NCBI GenBank assembly: GCA_002483365.1
Contig: DLHT01000017.1
Coordinates: 355,795 to 419,794, forward strand
DNA from: Cellvibrio sp. UBA7661
Lineage (GTDB): Bacteria > Pseudomonadota > Gammaproteobacteria > Pseudomonadales > Cellvibrionaceae
Direction of reading: 5' to 3'
Length of the DNA stretch: 64,000 bases
Below, piece after piece: positions 53,871-62,381 of this stretch. Made by a program: the position numbers and the translations under genes. Below the pieces are notes generated by a model, which was given only the letters and a program-made list of their open reading frames with translations, searched no databases and had not been told where the DNA came from. Numbering within the stretch: position 1 is the first letter of the stretch; every line of letters starts with the position of its first letter.

Positions 53871-53886
53871 TTGCCATGATTGGCAA
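53871..53886. promoter_or_regulatory. Palindrome in the ubiU-ubiT divergent promoter region
   Basis: TTGCCA-TGAT-TGGCAA is a 6-4-6 inverted repeat in the 84-base gap between the divergent starts. It does not match FNR (TTGAT-N4-ATCAA, 14 bases) or NarL, so it could be the operator of another regulator. Confidence 0.45.
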
Positions 53887-53915
53887 AGTGCTATTGTGGG
53901 CGATGAGGTGAAAAA

Positions 53916-54428
53916 ATGTTATACCAACAAAGGGTAAGCCAAGGGGTAGATAGTATCGCGCGGGCACTGATGCCACGCCTGCCGGTGGCGCTGAACTGGA
54001 TCGGGCGAGCGGTGCCTGACCGGCTTCAACATTTAGCATTGGCGCGCAGTTTGAATTATCTATTGCGCGAGGCAATTGTCTTGGGCGAGCTGGATTTTTT
54101 TACAGATAAAGTGCTGAATATTTGCATTAAAGATCTGGGAGTTAATTGTAGTATCCGCTACCGGAATAAAAGTTTATTAGTCGCAGAGGTGGTGTCAAAT
54201 CCGCATTTGCGTTTTAGTGCAGACAGTTACGATCTATTATTGATTGCCACCCAAAAGCTGGATCCTGACATGTTATTTTTCCAGCGGCGTCTGGAAATGA
54301 ATGGCGATACTGAATTGGGATTGGGAATAAAAAATATGCTGGCCAGTATAGAACTGCATTCACAATTACACCCACGCGTTGCAGCAACTGTGCAACAAAT
54401 CGCGGGGCTTATCCTGCGTTATCGATAG
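53916..54428 (+). CDS. ubiT: Ubiquinone biosynthesis accessory factor UbiT
   Basis: A 170-residue SCP2-domain protein of the UbiT (YhbT) family, which binds lipid and helps UbiU/UbiV make ubiquinone without oxygen. Visible are an N-terminal amphipathic helix region, then FTDKVLNICIKDLGVNCSIRY and the LFFQRRLEMNGDTELGLGIKNMLASIE segment, the SCP2 lipid-binding signature. It is divergent from ubiU-ubiV across an 84-base gap. Confidence 0.93.
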   Translation: MLYQQRVSQGVDSIARALMPRLPVALNWIGRAVPDRLQHLALARSLNYLLREAIVLGELDFFTDKVLNICIKDLGVNCSIRYRNKSLLVAEVVSNPHLRFSADSYDLLLIATQKLDPDMLFFQRRLEMNGDTELGLGIKNMLASIELHSQLHPRVAATVQQIAGLILRYR

Positions 54429-54436
54429 CTGTTTTC

Positions 54437-54478
54437 AAAAAAAACTGCACACCGGCTAAGGGGGCGCGCCGGGTGCAG
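54437..54478 (-). terminator. Rho-independent terminator after nrdD
   Basis: On the minus strand a GC-rich hairpin (CTGCACCCGGC ... GCCGGTGTGCAG) is followed by a run of eight T. It ends the nrdG-nrdD transcript, and it also lies just past ubiT. Confidence 0.75.
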
Positions 54479-54549
54479 AAACGGCTGAGGAGGCTTCAGC
54501 ATGCATCGGTAGTCAAATAATTATCACGTTTTAGCTAATTAAAACCCGC

Positions 54550-56394
54550 TTAGGCAGATGCAGTAGCGCGGTGTTTCTCCGTTTGGTGTTGAGCACTATT
54601 AACAGGAAGATTGCGTGCTTTTTTGATGTGATAGTGGCGCAGCTTGTGCTCTTTACGCCGTCCGGCACTGAACGACGAAATACGTTTTAAATAACCGATT
54701 ACGCGGGTGCCGTAGTCCACATCATCTGACCCGCACGCGGAGCATTTGTGAAGTGTTCGTTTGTCGATTTGCTGGCATTGATTGCAGATAGTGATTTTTA
54801 CGTTGATACAAAAATAGTTACAGCCTGTTTTAGCGGCGATATTGATTAGCCTCAGGTAGGCGTCGGCAGTCAAGGCTTCATCCAGATTCAAATGTAACGC
54901 GGAGCCACCATCCAAATAATCAATCAGCTCGCGACCGTGCAGAATAAATTTATCAAGCGGGTTGGTGTTATCGTCCTCCACCACATAAAAATACGAGTTA
55001 TAGCACTCACGTGCGACTTTATAGCCGTCGGCTTTATCCCACTTCGCATTTTTCACCCCAAGGTTTTCAGCGGGTACAAATTCGGTATTGAATAAATAAC
55101 CAAATTCTTCTTTTGCTGCGCGGTTAGCGTTGTAAATCACCTTTAAATGATTTTGCACAAATTCAATGTATTCCGCGTTGTTGCTGGCCTGAATGCCTTG
55201 CGATTCTGCGGCCTCCACCATGCCGTTAATACCAATGGTAAGAAATTGTTTATCCAAACTGATAAAGCCTGCGGAATAAACATTGAGCATACCTGCTGCC
55301 AAATATTCTTCCATGAGTTGGCGATAGGCGACTTGGTAGCAGTGGATTTTTTTAACTTCAGTGAGCAGGTCGCGGCCGTCCTGTACCAGCCGATTCATGT
55401 TAATGGTGATGACATTAATTGAGCCGGTTGCAACACCGCCAGCGCCGAGCGTGTAGGAGAACGTATGGTCACTAATTTCGTTGCGCAGACGGCAGCAAGA
55501 GGCAAGTGAATCAGCATTGTCAGACAGGTAAATAAAAAATGCGCTGCCTTGTGCTAAATGGGAGCCAATCGACGCCGCAAAAGAATGGTCTTTACATTGG
55601 CCATTTTCAGTGAGCATGGCGACGGTCACCACCGGAAATGTCAGCAGGGTTTTGCTGCGCTCGGCATTAAACCACTGCAGGAAAAAATCCTGTAGTTTGG
55701 CAACACTGTTCCATTCAGGTTTGGTGAAGTCCGGAAATACAAATTCACCAAACATGGAATCAAAGTAATGTTGGTCATAAATAGAAATGTTCCAGAACAC
55801 ACTTTGGTAGCCACGTGCGGCAGCGGGCTGGTTGAGGGCATACACCACATGTTGCAAATGGTTGGCAATTTGTTTGGTGTGGGTATTCAGGTAGTCATCG
55901 CCATAATCTTTGCGGGCAAAATAATCAAAATAGGTAAGGAATTCGACGGTGGCTATGGCTCCGGCAAATTGTGAGCTCACAGCAAATACAAAATTCACAA
56001 AAGTACCGCAGAAAGATTCCAGGTGTTGCGGGGCGCGGGATTCTCCGCCCAGCTTGGTTAATCCATCCAATAAAAAAGGGTACATGGTGAGCGATGCGCA
56101 ATAGGGTTTGAGGCTGGTTTCATCGTGCACATAAATTTCATGCTGTTCAATCTGGCGGATATATTCTACGGCCATGCTATCGCCAAACAACTCACCAATT
56201 TTTCGGCTCACTTGTGCGCGATTCACCTGCACAAAAAAGTCTTTCATTAATTCGGCTTCAAGGGTAGCAATATTTTTTTGTGTGACATTGGCATTGGCAT
56301 CCATGGTGGAGCCATCAGCTGCATTTTCAGCGGCCAGATAGTGCTGAATAAAATTCAGTTTTTCATTCAGTTGGGCAGGGTTTAATCGCAACAT
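54550..56394 (-). CDS. nrdD: Anaerobic class III ribonucleotide reductase NrdD
   Basis: A 614-residue class III reductase that makes deoxyribonucleotides with a glycyl radical, without oxygen. The radical glycine is G567 (GTRVIGYLKR). A C-terminal zinc-type set CNQC ... CSAC lies at about 538-555. C300/C301 (LASCCRLRNE) fall where the active-site cysteine lies in relatives. The protein is about 100 residues shorter than E. coli NrdD, with no N-terminal ATP-cone: the sequence enters the catalytic domain at about residue 45. Allosteric activity control through the cone should therefore be absent. It forms an operon with nrdG upstream. Confidence 0.93.
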   Translation of the reverse strand: MLRLNPAQLNEKLNFIQHYLAAENAADGSTMDANANVTQKNIATLEAELMKDFFVQVNRAQVSRKIGELFGDSMAVEYIRQIEQHEIYVHDETSLKPYCASLTMYPFLLDGLTKLGGESRAPQHLESFCGTFVNFVFAVSSQFAGAIATVEFLTYFDYFARKDYGDDYLNTHTKQIANHLQHVVYALNQPAAARGYQSVFWNISIYDQHYFDSMFGEFVFPDFTKPEWNSVAKLQDFFLQWFNAERSKTLLTFPVVTVAMLTENGQCKDHSFAASIGSHLAQGSAFFIYLSDNADSLASCCRLRNEISDHTFSYTLGAGGVATGSINVITINMNRLVQDGRDLLTEVKKIHCYQVAYRQLMEEYLAAGMLNVYSAGFISLDKQFLTIGINGMVEAAESQGIQASNNAEYIEFVQNHLKVIYNANRAAKEEFGYLFNTEFVPAENLGVKNAKWDKADGYKVARECYNSYFYVVEDDNTNPLDKFILHGRELIDYLDGGSALHLNLDEALTADAYLRLINIAAKTGCNYFCINVKITICNQCQQIDKRTLHKCSACGSDDVDYGTRVIGYLKRISSFSAGRRKEHKLRHYHIKKARNLPVNSAQHQTEKHRATASA

Positions 56395-56433
56395 AAAAAC
56401 TCCTTATGAAAAATGCCGGTAATTGGCGAATTG

Positions 56434-56898
56434 TTATTGGCTGTGTTTTTGAAATCGATAATTCAGAAGCTCATTGGTGCGCAAATCAATGAAACGCTGA
56501 TTGGTGTCGGGGTTGTCCAAGCCGCCCCGCGCTGCGATCCATGCGCCGGTTTTCAGGTAGGTCAGGTGTGGCAGTAATGAATTGGGAATCAAATCAAAAC
56601 CGGTATATAAACAAGTATTCAGCTGGGCGCGGCGCGCTTGTTCCAACAGGGGTTGCAATAAACCAGGCAACCACTCGCCACCAAAAAAAACAACACAGCT
56701 AATCAAGCCCTTGTAGGCGTTCAAACGGCTTTGAAAATAGTCGGCATACAATGGCTCGCCTATTTTCGGATTGCGATACTCACTGCTATGGCAGCCTTTG
56801 CAGCGCAAAGGGCAACCGGTAATGGTGTAGGCAAGAGAGGTTTCACCGGGAACCTCCTGCCAGACAATTTGTTCATTAACGAAACGCATAAATTTCAT
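56434..56898 (-). CDS. nrdG: Anaerobic ribonucleotide reductase activase NrdG
   Basis: A 154-residue radical SAM activase that makes the glycyl radical on NrdD. The motif C29-x3-C33-x2-C36 (CPLRCKGCHS) is intact. Starts at 56910 and 56898 are both possible, and neither has a strong ribosome site; the second (MKFMRFVNEQIV) fits the family. The gene precedes nrdD by 39 bases. An FNR/ANR box lies about 80 bases upstream. Confidence 0.93.
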   Translation of the reverse strand: MKFMRFVNEQIVWQEVPGETSLAYTITGCPLRCKGCHSSEYRNPKIGEPLYADYFQSRLNAYKGLISCVVFFGGEWLPGLLQPLLEQARRAQLNTCLYTGFDLIPNSLLPHLTYLKTGAWIAARGGLDNPDTNQRFIDLRTNELLNYRFQKHSQ

Positions 56899-56948
56899 AA
56901 AGCACCACATTTAGTGTTTATTTTTAGTTTCATTTCTATATGTAGTGA

Positions 56949-56990
56949 AGCCTAGTGTGTGAGCCGTTTGAAATATTTGATCTAAATCAA
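56949..56990 (-). promoter_or_regulatory. FNR/ANR-dependent promoter of nrdGD
   Basis: TTGAT-CTAA-ATCAA (56977-56990) is a perfect consensus. On the minus strand TAGGCT (56954-56949) is a possible -10 that places the box at about -41.5 upstream of nrdG. Confidence 0.8.
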
Positions 56991-57004
56991 ATTCTGTGTG
57001 GGGC

Positions 57005-57075
57005 TACCCATAAGGGAGTAGGGGGCGGGCGCGTTACAAGCTAAGCCTTAATGGGTATTTCATCGGTTATGGGTA
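57005..57075. promoter_or_regulatory. NarL-type site cluster upstream of the 57118 gene
   Basis: TACCCAT-AA-GGGAGTA (57005-57020) is a 7-2-7 pair. Two further single heptamers ATGGGTA (57051-57057, 57069-57075) are the reverse complement of TACCCAT. They lie between nrdG and the plus-strand gene starting at 57118. Confidence 0.6.
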
Positions 57076-57117
57076 ATGCGTAGATTGGGTGATAGAGCAA
57101 ACACATGAGGTTAAGCA

Positions 57118-57501
57118 ATGGAACACTTTGATGATTTTTTAACAGCCGCGCGCGCGCAAGCAGATGCTCAACGCTTATTGTTGGTGTTTGTGGATATTGA
57201 TAGTGCGGCTGGGGGCGATACCCATGAAGGCGGTTTTCTCACACCGAAAATGTGTGTGGATAAAACACCAGATGAAATTGCAAGCTTTACTGCTTTGCTT
57301 GCTGAAGCGGCAAATACCGGGCAGCTCTGGTCATTCATTTTTGCCGCCAGCCTCGCAGGCAAAGGCGCACAAGCGCCAAGCAGTACCGATGCCAATAAAC
57401 CGCTGGATGCAATGATTGCCGGCATTAATACCGGCATGATTGAACAGTATTTGGTATTTGATAAGCAGGGAGAAATATTGTCGCTTACGGCAAGCGAGTA
57501 A
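57118..57501 (+). CDS. Conserved small protein of unknown function
   Basis: A 127-residue cytoplasmic protein with no signal peptide or membrane segment. The N-terminus MEHFDDFLTAARAQADAQRLLLVFVDID and the segment PKMCVDKTPDEIASFTALLAEAANTGQLWSFIFAASLAG stand out. Similar small proteins are, I recall, labelled ribonucleotide reductase subunit alpha in pseudomonads without evidence, and nothing here supports that. It has NarL heptamers and an FNR box in its upstream region. Candidate nitrate- or anoxia-regulated gene. Confidence 0.7.
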   Translation: MEHFDDFLTAARAQADAQRLLLVFVDIDSAAGGDTHEGGFLTPKMCVDKTPDEIASFTALLAEAANTGQLWSFIFAASLAGKGAQAPSSTDANKPLDAMIAGINTGMIEQYLVFDKQGEILSLTASE

Positions 57502-57537
57502 TGAGATCGAACAGCGCTGACATCATTTATTCCAACG

Positions 57538-57807
57538 CTAGACTAATTTATTTAGCTGCAAAACTTTGTAAATTTTTTTAGCACTGCGCGCCAGTTTATT
57601 GATGTCGCCCAAGCTGGGTGTTTCGTCGCGCGCGAGGCTGTATTCCCAGTGGATAATTTCCTGCTCCAAATATTCCAATAAATTTTTTGCGCAACCAATA
57701 CAACTGCCGGAACACACGCGCGCATCATCCAGTTCATCAAAGGGAATATGGGCGCGTATTTGCGTTACCAACTCCCTCATCGCACTGCTGGTGTCCGGCT
57801 TTTTCAT
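57538..57807 (-). CDS. Small cysteine-motif protein at the end of the nar operon
   Basis: An 89-residue protein with C32-x3-C36-x2-C39 (VCSGSCIGCAKN), a spacing that could hold a metal or Fe-S site, and helices either side. It lacks other radical SAM features and is far too short for that family. It begins 1 base after ytfE on the same strand, so it is part of the narGHJI-ppi-ytfE transcript. I do not recognise the family; the context suggests a role in nitrate or nitric oxide metabolism. Confidence 0.7.
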   Translation of the reverse strand: MKKPDTSSAMRELVTQIRAHIPFDELDDARVCSGSCIGCAKNLLEYLEQEIIHWEYSLARDETPSLGDINKLARSAKKIYKVLQLNKLV

Positions 57808-57808
57808 T

Positions 57809-58531
57809 TTAACTATAACGGCTGTAAGGTGTTGCGTTTAGGGGTGGCATGGTGAATTGCTCCTCCTGTTTGACAAATAATAAATTGTTTTCCAGATGGA
57901 TATGCTCCATTAAATCGCTACGCAATTTTTGCAAACCTAAATAAAGTGCACGCCAGGTGTTACAGGCACCCAATGGCGGGGTCATATTATTGGTGAGCCG
58001 TTCCAGCTCGCGCAGTGCGGCAGCGTGATCATCGTGTTCGTGGCGCATAACACTAATAGGGCCAAGCACCATAGAGCCTGAACCTTGCTTGATCATAGGA
58101 AATAAAATCTGCTCTTCTTTTTGCATATGCATTTCCAGCTCTTGTGCCATATGCAACAAATGCTCGCTTAAACCGTGCGGGCAGTCTGGCTTGTCTGCAT
58201 GTACCCGTTCCACCTTATTGGCCAAGCGCAATAATTCGGGTAATTCGGCTCTGTGAACCTGATGAAAATTTTCCAGAATATAATCAATCAAATCAGGTAG
58301 CGGCATGGTATCGGTGGAGGGTGTTTCACCTTTGGTGACTATTGCCAACAGTGAGTTAACAAGTGTTTCGCTATCCAGATGTTTTTCTTCTGCAGCGCGG
58401 CGCAGGCTTTTATTGCCTCCACAACAAAAATCTAATCCGTGTTGGTTAAAGATCGCCGTAGCACCGGGAATTTTACGCGCAAGTTGGCCCAGGCTTCGGT
58501 CAAGTAGGTCGGGGGTAGTCTCAAGGCTCAT
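57809..58531 (-). CDS. ytfE: Iron-sulfur cluster repair protein YtfE/RIC (DnrN)
   Basis: A 240-residue di-iron RIC protein that repairs Fe-S clusters damaged by nitric oxide. The N-terminal ScdA-like domain has GATAIFNQHGLDFCCGGNKSL. The hemerythrin-like domain has conserved His/Glu: NFHQVHRAEL, HGLSEHLLHMAQELEMHMQKEEQILFPMI, MRHEHDDHAAAL and LMEHIHLENNLLF. It lies in the nar operon, fitting protection from NO made during nitrate or nitrite reduction. Confidence 0.95.
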   Translation of the reverse strand: MSLETTPDLLDRSLGQLARKIPGATAIFNQHGLDFCCGGNKSLRRAAEEKHLDSETLVNSLLAIVTKGETPSTDTMPLPDLIDYILENFHQVHRAELPELLRLANKVERVHADKPDCPHGLSEHLLHMAQELEMHMQKEEQILFPMIKQGSGSMVLGPISVMRHEHDDHAAALRELERLTNNMTPPLGACNTWRALYLGLQKLRSDLMEHIHLENNLLFVKQEEQFTMPPLNATPYSRYS

Positions 58532-58558
58532 GATCTAATCCTCGCAGAGCAAAAGGGT

Positions 58559-59326
58559 TTATTGCATCAGGGGTGATGTGGGCACCGAAAAATCGTAACC
58601 TTCTATAGTGGCGTTGTTAATTAATTGCTGGATGTATTGTGCAATGGCTTTGTGACGCACACGCTCTTGTAAATAGTTGGCAATTTTTTCTTTGATATCG
58701 TCAAATTTCAGCGCCTGACCGGGAGTGATGCGGTTGATTTTTACGATGTGAAAACCATAGCGGCTCTCCAGTGGTTGGTGATGCAAACCAACCGGTAACA
58801 GCAACAGTTGCCGCTCAAACTCTGGCACAGTTTGGCCGCGACTGATCACGCCCAAATCGCCACCTTCCTGTTTGGATGGGCAGGCGGAGTGAGCTTGTGC
58901 AAGTTGGGAAAAATCCTGCCCTAGTTGCAGCTTGATCAGCAGCGCTTCAGCGTCCTGTTTGGCGGTAATACGTTCGGCTTCATCCTCGGGCGCGGCAGCA
59001 ATAAGAATGTGTTGCAGTTCAAGGAGTGGTGAACTCATAAAACGCTGGGCATTGGCAGTAAAGTATTGCAGGCAAGCTTGTTCATCGGCTGTTGGCAATG
59101 GCACTTCCTGTGCGATCAAGGCTTCAATAAAATCTTTATCTGATGCAGCGGCATTATCATCGCCTACGTGAATATCCAGCGCTGCTGCACGTTGACGCAA
59201 GAGTTCACTGATAATGAGTGCCTCAGCGGCTTTTATCATTGCCTCGCGCTGTGATGCAGCGGGGTGATATTGCATTTCAGCCAGAATATGTTGTTCATTA
59301 ATGGTAGCTTGGTTGACCTGAATCAT
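58559..59326 (-). CDS. Parvulin-type peptidyl-prolyl isomerase linked to nitrate reductase
   Basis: A 255-residue parvulin (NifM/PpiC-like) protein. The parvulin domain spans about residues 100-205: LELQHILIAA, GGDLGVISRGQTVPEFERQLLLLPVG and SRYGFHIVKINRI. No signal peptide, so it is cytoplasmic. It lies directly after narI, the same place as the nitrate reductase-linked isomerase in Pseudomonas nar operons. It probably helps assemble the nitrate reductase complex. Confidence 0.88.
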   Translation of the reverse strand: MIQVNQATINEQHILAEMQYHPAASQREAMIKAAEALIISELLRQRAAALDIHVGDDNAAASDKDFIEALIAQEVPLPTADEQACLQYFTANAQRFMSSPLLELQHILIAAAPEDEAERITAKQDAEALLIKLQLGQDFSQLAQAHSACPSKQEGGDLGVISRGQTVPEFERQLLLLPVGLHHQPLESRYGFHIVKINRITPGQALKFDDIKEKIANYLQERVRHKAIAQYIQQLINNATIEGYDFSVPTSPLMQ

Positions 59327-59343
59327 AGGTTACTCCGCAGTAA

Positions 59344-60033
59344 TTAGTGCCAGGCTTTTTTGCGTACTATTTGATAGCTGCGCCCAACATATTTAACTGG
59401 CACGCTAAATACATGCACCAAACGGCTAAATGGGAATACAACAAATAAACTCATTCCCAAAAATACATGTAGCTTGTAAATCCAGTGTACAGATGCGATT
59501 GCAGTTGCCGCTTGCGTTGGATCAAAAGTCGCAATATTTTGCGCCCAGCTCATTAGCAGCAGCATCTCTTTACCATCGGTATGTTGTGCTGAGATAAAAA
59601 TGGAACCCAAACCTAAAATTAATTGCGCGTAGAGCAGTAACAAGACGGCAATATCCATATTGCTGCTGGTGGCGCGTATGCGTGGGTTAAATAACCGGCG
59701 GCGTAGTAAAATGGTTAGACCAATAAAACAAATCACACCAAAAACGCCACCCAGTGTCATGGCAATCAATTGTTTGTGATGGGCGTGAATACCGAGCAGG
59801 TGCCAGACTTCAACCGGAGTCAGCAATCCAACAAAGTGACCGAGTAATACTGTGATGATACCCACATGAAATAAACGGCTACCGGTTTTTAATTGCTTGC
59901 CTTCAAGCAGCTGACTGGAGCTGGCTTTCCAAGTGTACTGTTCGCGGTCATAACGAATCCAGCTGGCAATAAAACAAATAAATAAAGCGATGTAGGGATA
60001 AAGCCCAAATAGCAAGGTATTTATATAATTCAT
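59344..60033 (-). CDS. narI: Respiratory nitrate reductase gamma subunit NarI
   Basis: A 229-residue cytochrome b subunit that takes electrons from quinol. Five membrane segments are visible. Heme-ligand histidines are at H56 and H66 (same numbers as E. coli NarI) and at H189 and H207, 18 residues apart as in E. coli 187/205. It follows narJ by 8 bases and precedes the parvulin gene by 17. Confidence 0.96.
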   Translation of the reverse strand: MNYINTLLFGLYPYIALFICFIASWIRYDREQYTWKASSSQLLEGKQLKTGSRLFHVGIITVLLGHFVGLLTPVEVWHLLGIHAHHKQLIAMTLGGVFGVICFIGLTILLRRRLFNPRIRATSSNMDIAVLLLLYAQLILGLGSIFISAQHTDGKEMLLLMSWAQNIATFDPTQAATAIASVHWIYKLHVFLGMSLFVVFPFSRLVHVFSVPVKYVGRSYQIVRKKAWH

Positions 60034-60041
60034 ATCTGCTC

Positions 60042-60782
60042 CTATATTTTTGCCGCAGCATTCAGGTTTAGTAGGTCATCAACATTTAAAAACTCAACGT
60101 GATCGCGACTTTGTTGCGCGCTGGGGCGCACTGTGGAGCTGCTACAGTTATCGGCATTCTTCTCTGCGCCAAAGTTCACCATTTCGTCTTCCCACACTTT
60201 ATCCAATGCTTCGGGCGTGTCATCGCGCTTTTCTTGTTCTAGCTGTGCATGTAATTCATCGAGATTAACGTCCACTCCGGAAAGTAAAATCAGGCAATGA
60301 AACAAACCGGCATAGGGGTTGTTGCGTTTTTCCAGGCGGCAGGCCAGTACCGATAAAATCGGTGCTACTTCCTCCAACCCAATGCGCGCATTCTCTTCGC
60401 CTTGGGTAGATAAAAACTCCAGATACAAGGGCAAATAATCGGGCAGTTCTTTTACGCCAATATCCAAACCGGCAGTGTGATATTGCTGTTGTAAATCCAC
60501 CATGGCCTGACCTCTATCACGGGATTCACCGTGAATATGCTCAAACAAATGCAGTGAGAGTGCGCGGCCGCGCTCAAACAAACCGTCATAGTTAGATTGC
60601 AGATCCAACAGTGAGGTAGTTGCGTAATATTTTAAAAACTGATCAAGGTGGTGATGTATTTGTTGTTTGGCTTGCGGCGGCGCGTCCATTAATTGCACGC
60701 CGATGCGCAGCACTGCTAGCAATTCTTCGGAGTTGTCTTCCGGGTAATCCATCAGCAGTGATAAAACCGTTAATAATTTCAT
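60042..60782 (-). CDS. narJ: Nitrate reductase assembly chaperone NarJ
   Basis: A 246-residue NarJ/TorD-family chaperone required for Moco insertion into NarG. Segments: LTVLSLLMDYPEDN, LSLHLFEHIHGESRDRGQAMVDL (the conserved H-x-H/E-S-R-D-R-G-x-A-M motif) and ELPDYLPLYLEFLS. It is not a part of the final enzyme. It lies 5 bases after narH. Confidence 0.95.
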   Translation of the reverse strand: MKLLTVLSLLMDYPEDNSEELLAVLRIGVQLMDAPPQAKQQIHHHLDQFLKYYATTSLLDLQSNYDGLFERGRALSLHLFEHIHGESRDRGQAMVDLQQQYHTAGLDIGVKELPDYLPLYLEFLSTQGEENARIGLEEVAPILSVLACRLEKRNNPYAGLFHCLILLSGVDVNLDELHAQLEQEKRDDTPEALDKVWEDEMVNFGAEKNADNCSSSTVRPSAQQSRDHVEFLNVDDLLNLNAAAKI

Positions 60783-60787
60783 GGGGA

Positions 60788-62323
60788 CTACTCCTGAATC
60801 GACACGGGAATAACCTGACGAACCCCTTTGGCTTTGGTGCCGAAAAGATTCACATCGTTATTGCCATCACCACAGCCGTTGCCAAAACTAAAGCCACAAC
60901 TACTTTTTAAATCGTAAGCATTTTCAGCGTAGGCGCGGTGGCTGGTGGGCACTACAAAACGGTCTTCATAATTGGCGATAGCCATGTAGCGATACATTTC
61001 TTCCACCGTGGCAACATCCAGCCCGACTTGTTTAAGTACGTCCAGATCCTGAACGCCGTCCACGTGCTTACTGCGCATATAAGCGCGCATGGCGATCATG
61101 CGTTCCAGCGCATACTCAACCGGTTTTTCATCGCCAGCGGTTAATAAGTTGGCGAGATAGCGCAGCGGAATACGCAGGGATTTCAAATCGGGAATCTCGC
61201 CGTTCATACCAACATGACCGGCTTGCGCCGCGTTCTGGATGGGCGACAGTGGCGGTATGTACCACACCATCGGAAGGGTGCGATATTCAGGGTGCAGTGG
61301 CAGCGCGACTTGCCAATCCACCGCCATTTTGTACACCGGTGAACGCTGTGCTGCATCAATCCATGCTTGCGGAATTCCTTCGGCTTGTGCGGCGGCAATA
61401 ACACCCGGGTCATTAGGATCGAGGAAAATATCTAACTGCGCTTGATATAAATCTTGTTCGCTGGCCACGCTGGCCGCTTCCGCAATGCGGTCAGCGTCAT
61501 ACAGCAGCACACCTAAATAGCGAATGCGACCTACGCAGGTCTCTGAGCAAACAGTGGGTTGACCGGCTTCAATACGCGGATAGCAGAAAGTACATTTTTC
61601 TGATTTGCCACTTTTCCAGTTGTAATAGATTTTTTTATAGGGGCAGCCGGATACGCACATCCGCCAGCCGCGACATTTATCCTGATCGATCAGTACAATG
61701 CCGTCCTCTTCGCGCTTATAAATCGCACCGGAAGGGCAGGAGGCAACACAGGCAGGGTTCAAGCAGTGTTCACACAGGCGCGGTAAATACATTAAAAATG
61801 TTTTTTCAAACTGACCGTAAATTTCAGTCTGTACCACATTGTCAAAGTTTTTATCTTTTTTGCGTTTTGCAAACTCGGTGCCCAGAATTTCTTCCCAGTT
61901 GGGGCCCCAATTAATTTTTTCCATGCGCTGGCCGCTAATCAGCGAGCGCGGGCGAGCCGTGGGTTGGTGCTGGCTATTGCCTGCGGTGTGCAAGTGTTGA
62001 TAATCAAAATCAAAAGGTTCGTAGTAATCGTCAATTTCCGGTAAATCCGGGTTGGCAAAAATGTTGGCGAGCACACGCAGCTTGCCGCCAATACGTGGAG
62101 TTAATTTTCCATCCGCACTGCGCTGCCAACCGCCTTTCCATTTGTCCTGATTTTCCCATTCTTTGGGGAAACCTACACCGGGTTTGGTTTCCACATTATT
62201 GAACCAGGCATATTCCACACCTTCGCGTGAGGTCCACACATTTTTGCAAGTGATAGAGCAGGTGTGGCAACCGATACATTTATCCAGGTTCAACACCATG
62301 CCAATTTGGGCACGAACTTTCAT
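60788..62323 (-). CDS. narH: Respiratory nitrate reductase beta subunit NarH
   Basis: A 511-residue electron-transfer subunit with three 4Fe-4S clusters and one 3Fe-4S cluster. Visible are CIGCHTCSITCKN near the N-terminus, CEHCLNPACVASCPSGAI, CRGWRMCVSGCPYKKIYYNW and CTFCYPRIEAGQPTVCSETC. In CRGWRMC the tryptophan replaces a cysteine, which makes the 3Fe-4S cluster, as in E. coli NarH. It follows narG by 58 bases. Confidence 0.97.
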   Translation of the reverse strand: MKVRAQIGMVLNLDKCIGCHTCSITCKNVWTSREGVEYAWFNNVETKPGVGFPKEWENQDKWKGGWQRSADGKLTPRIGGKLRVLANIFANPDLPEIDDYYEPFDFDYQHLHTAGNSQHQPTARPRSLISGQRMEKINWGPNWEEILGTEFAKRKKDKNFDNVVQTEIYGQFEKTFLMYLPRLCEHCLNPACVASCPSGAIYKREEDGIVLIDQDKCRGWRMCVSGCPYKKIYYNWKSGKSEKCTFCYPRIEAGQPTVCSETCVGRIRYLGVLLYDADRIAEAASVASEQDLYQAQLDIFLDPNDPGVIAAAQAEGIPQAWIDAAQRSPVYKMAVDWQVALPLHPEYRTLPMVWYIPPLSPIQNAAQAGHVGMNGEIPDLKSLRIPLRYLANLLTAGDEKPVEYALERMIAMRAYMRSKHVDGVQDLDVLKQVGLDVATVEEMYRYMAIANYEDRFVVPTSHRAYAENAYDLKSSCGFSFGNGCGDGNNDVNLFGTKAKGVRQVIPVSIQE

Positions 62324-62381
62324 TTTTAATTTCTCCGGTCGAGAATAACTGTTTAAGAAGTTGCGGTTATCTTGCTGGCAG

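Noticed and set aside
53871..53886. FNR box between ubiU and ubiT
   Set aside because: The palindrome TTGCCATGATTGGCAA is 16 bases and lacks the TTGAT...ATCAA arms.
57538..57807. Radical SAM protein
   Set aside because: The C-x3-C-x2-C motif is in an 89-residue protein with no room for the barrel.
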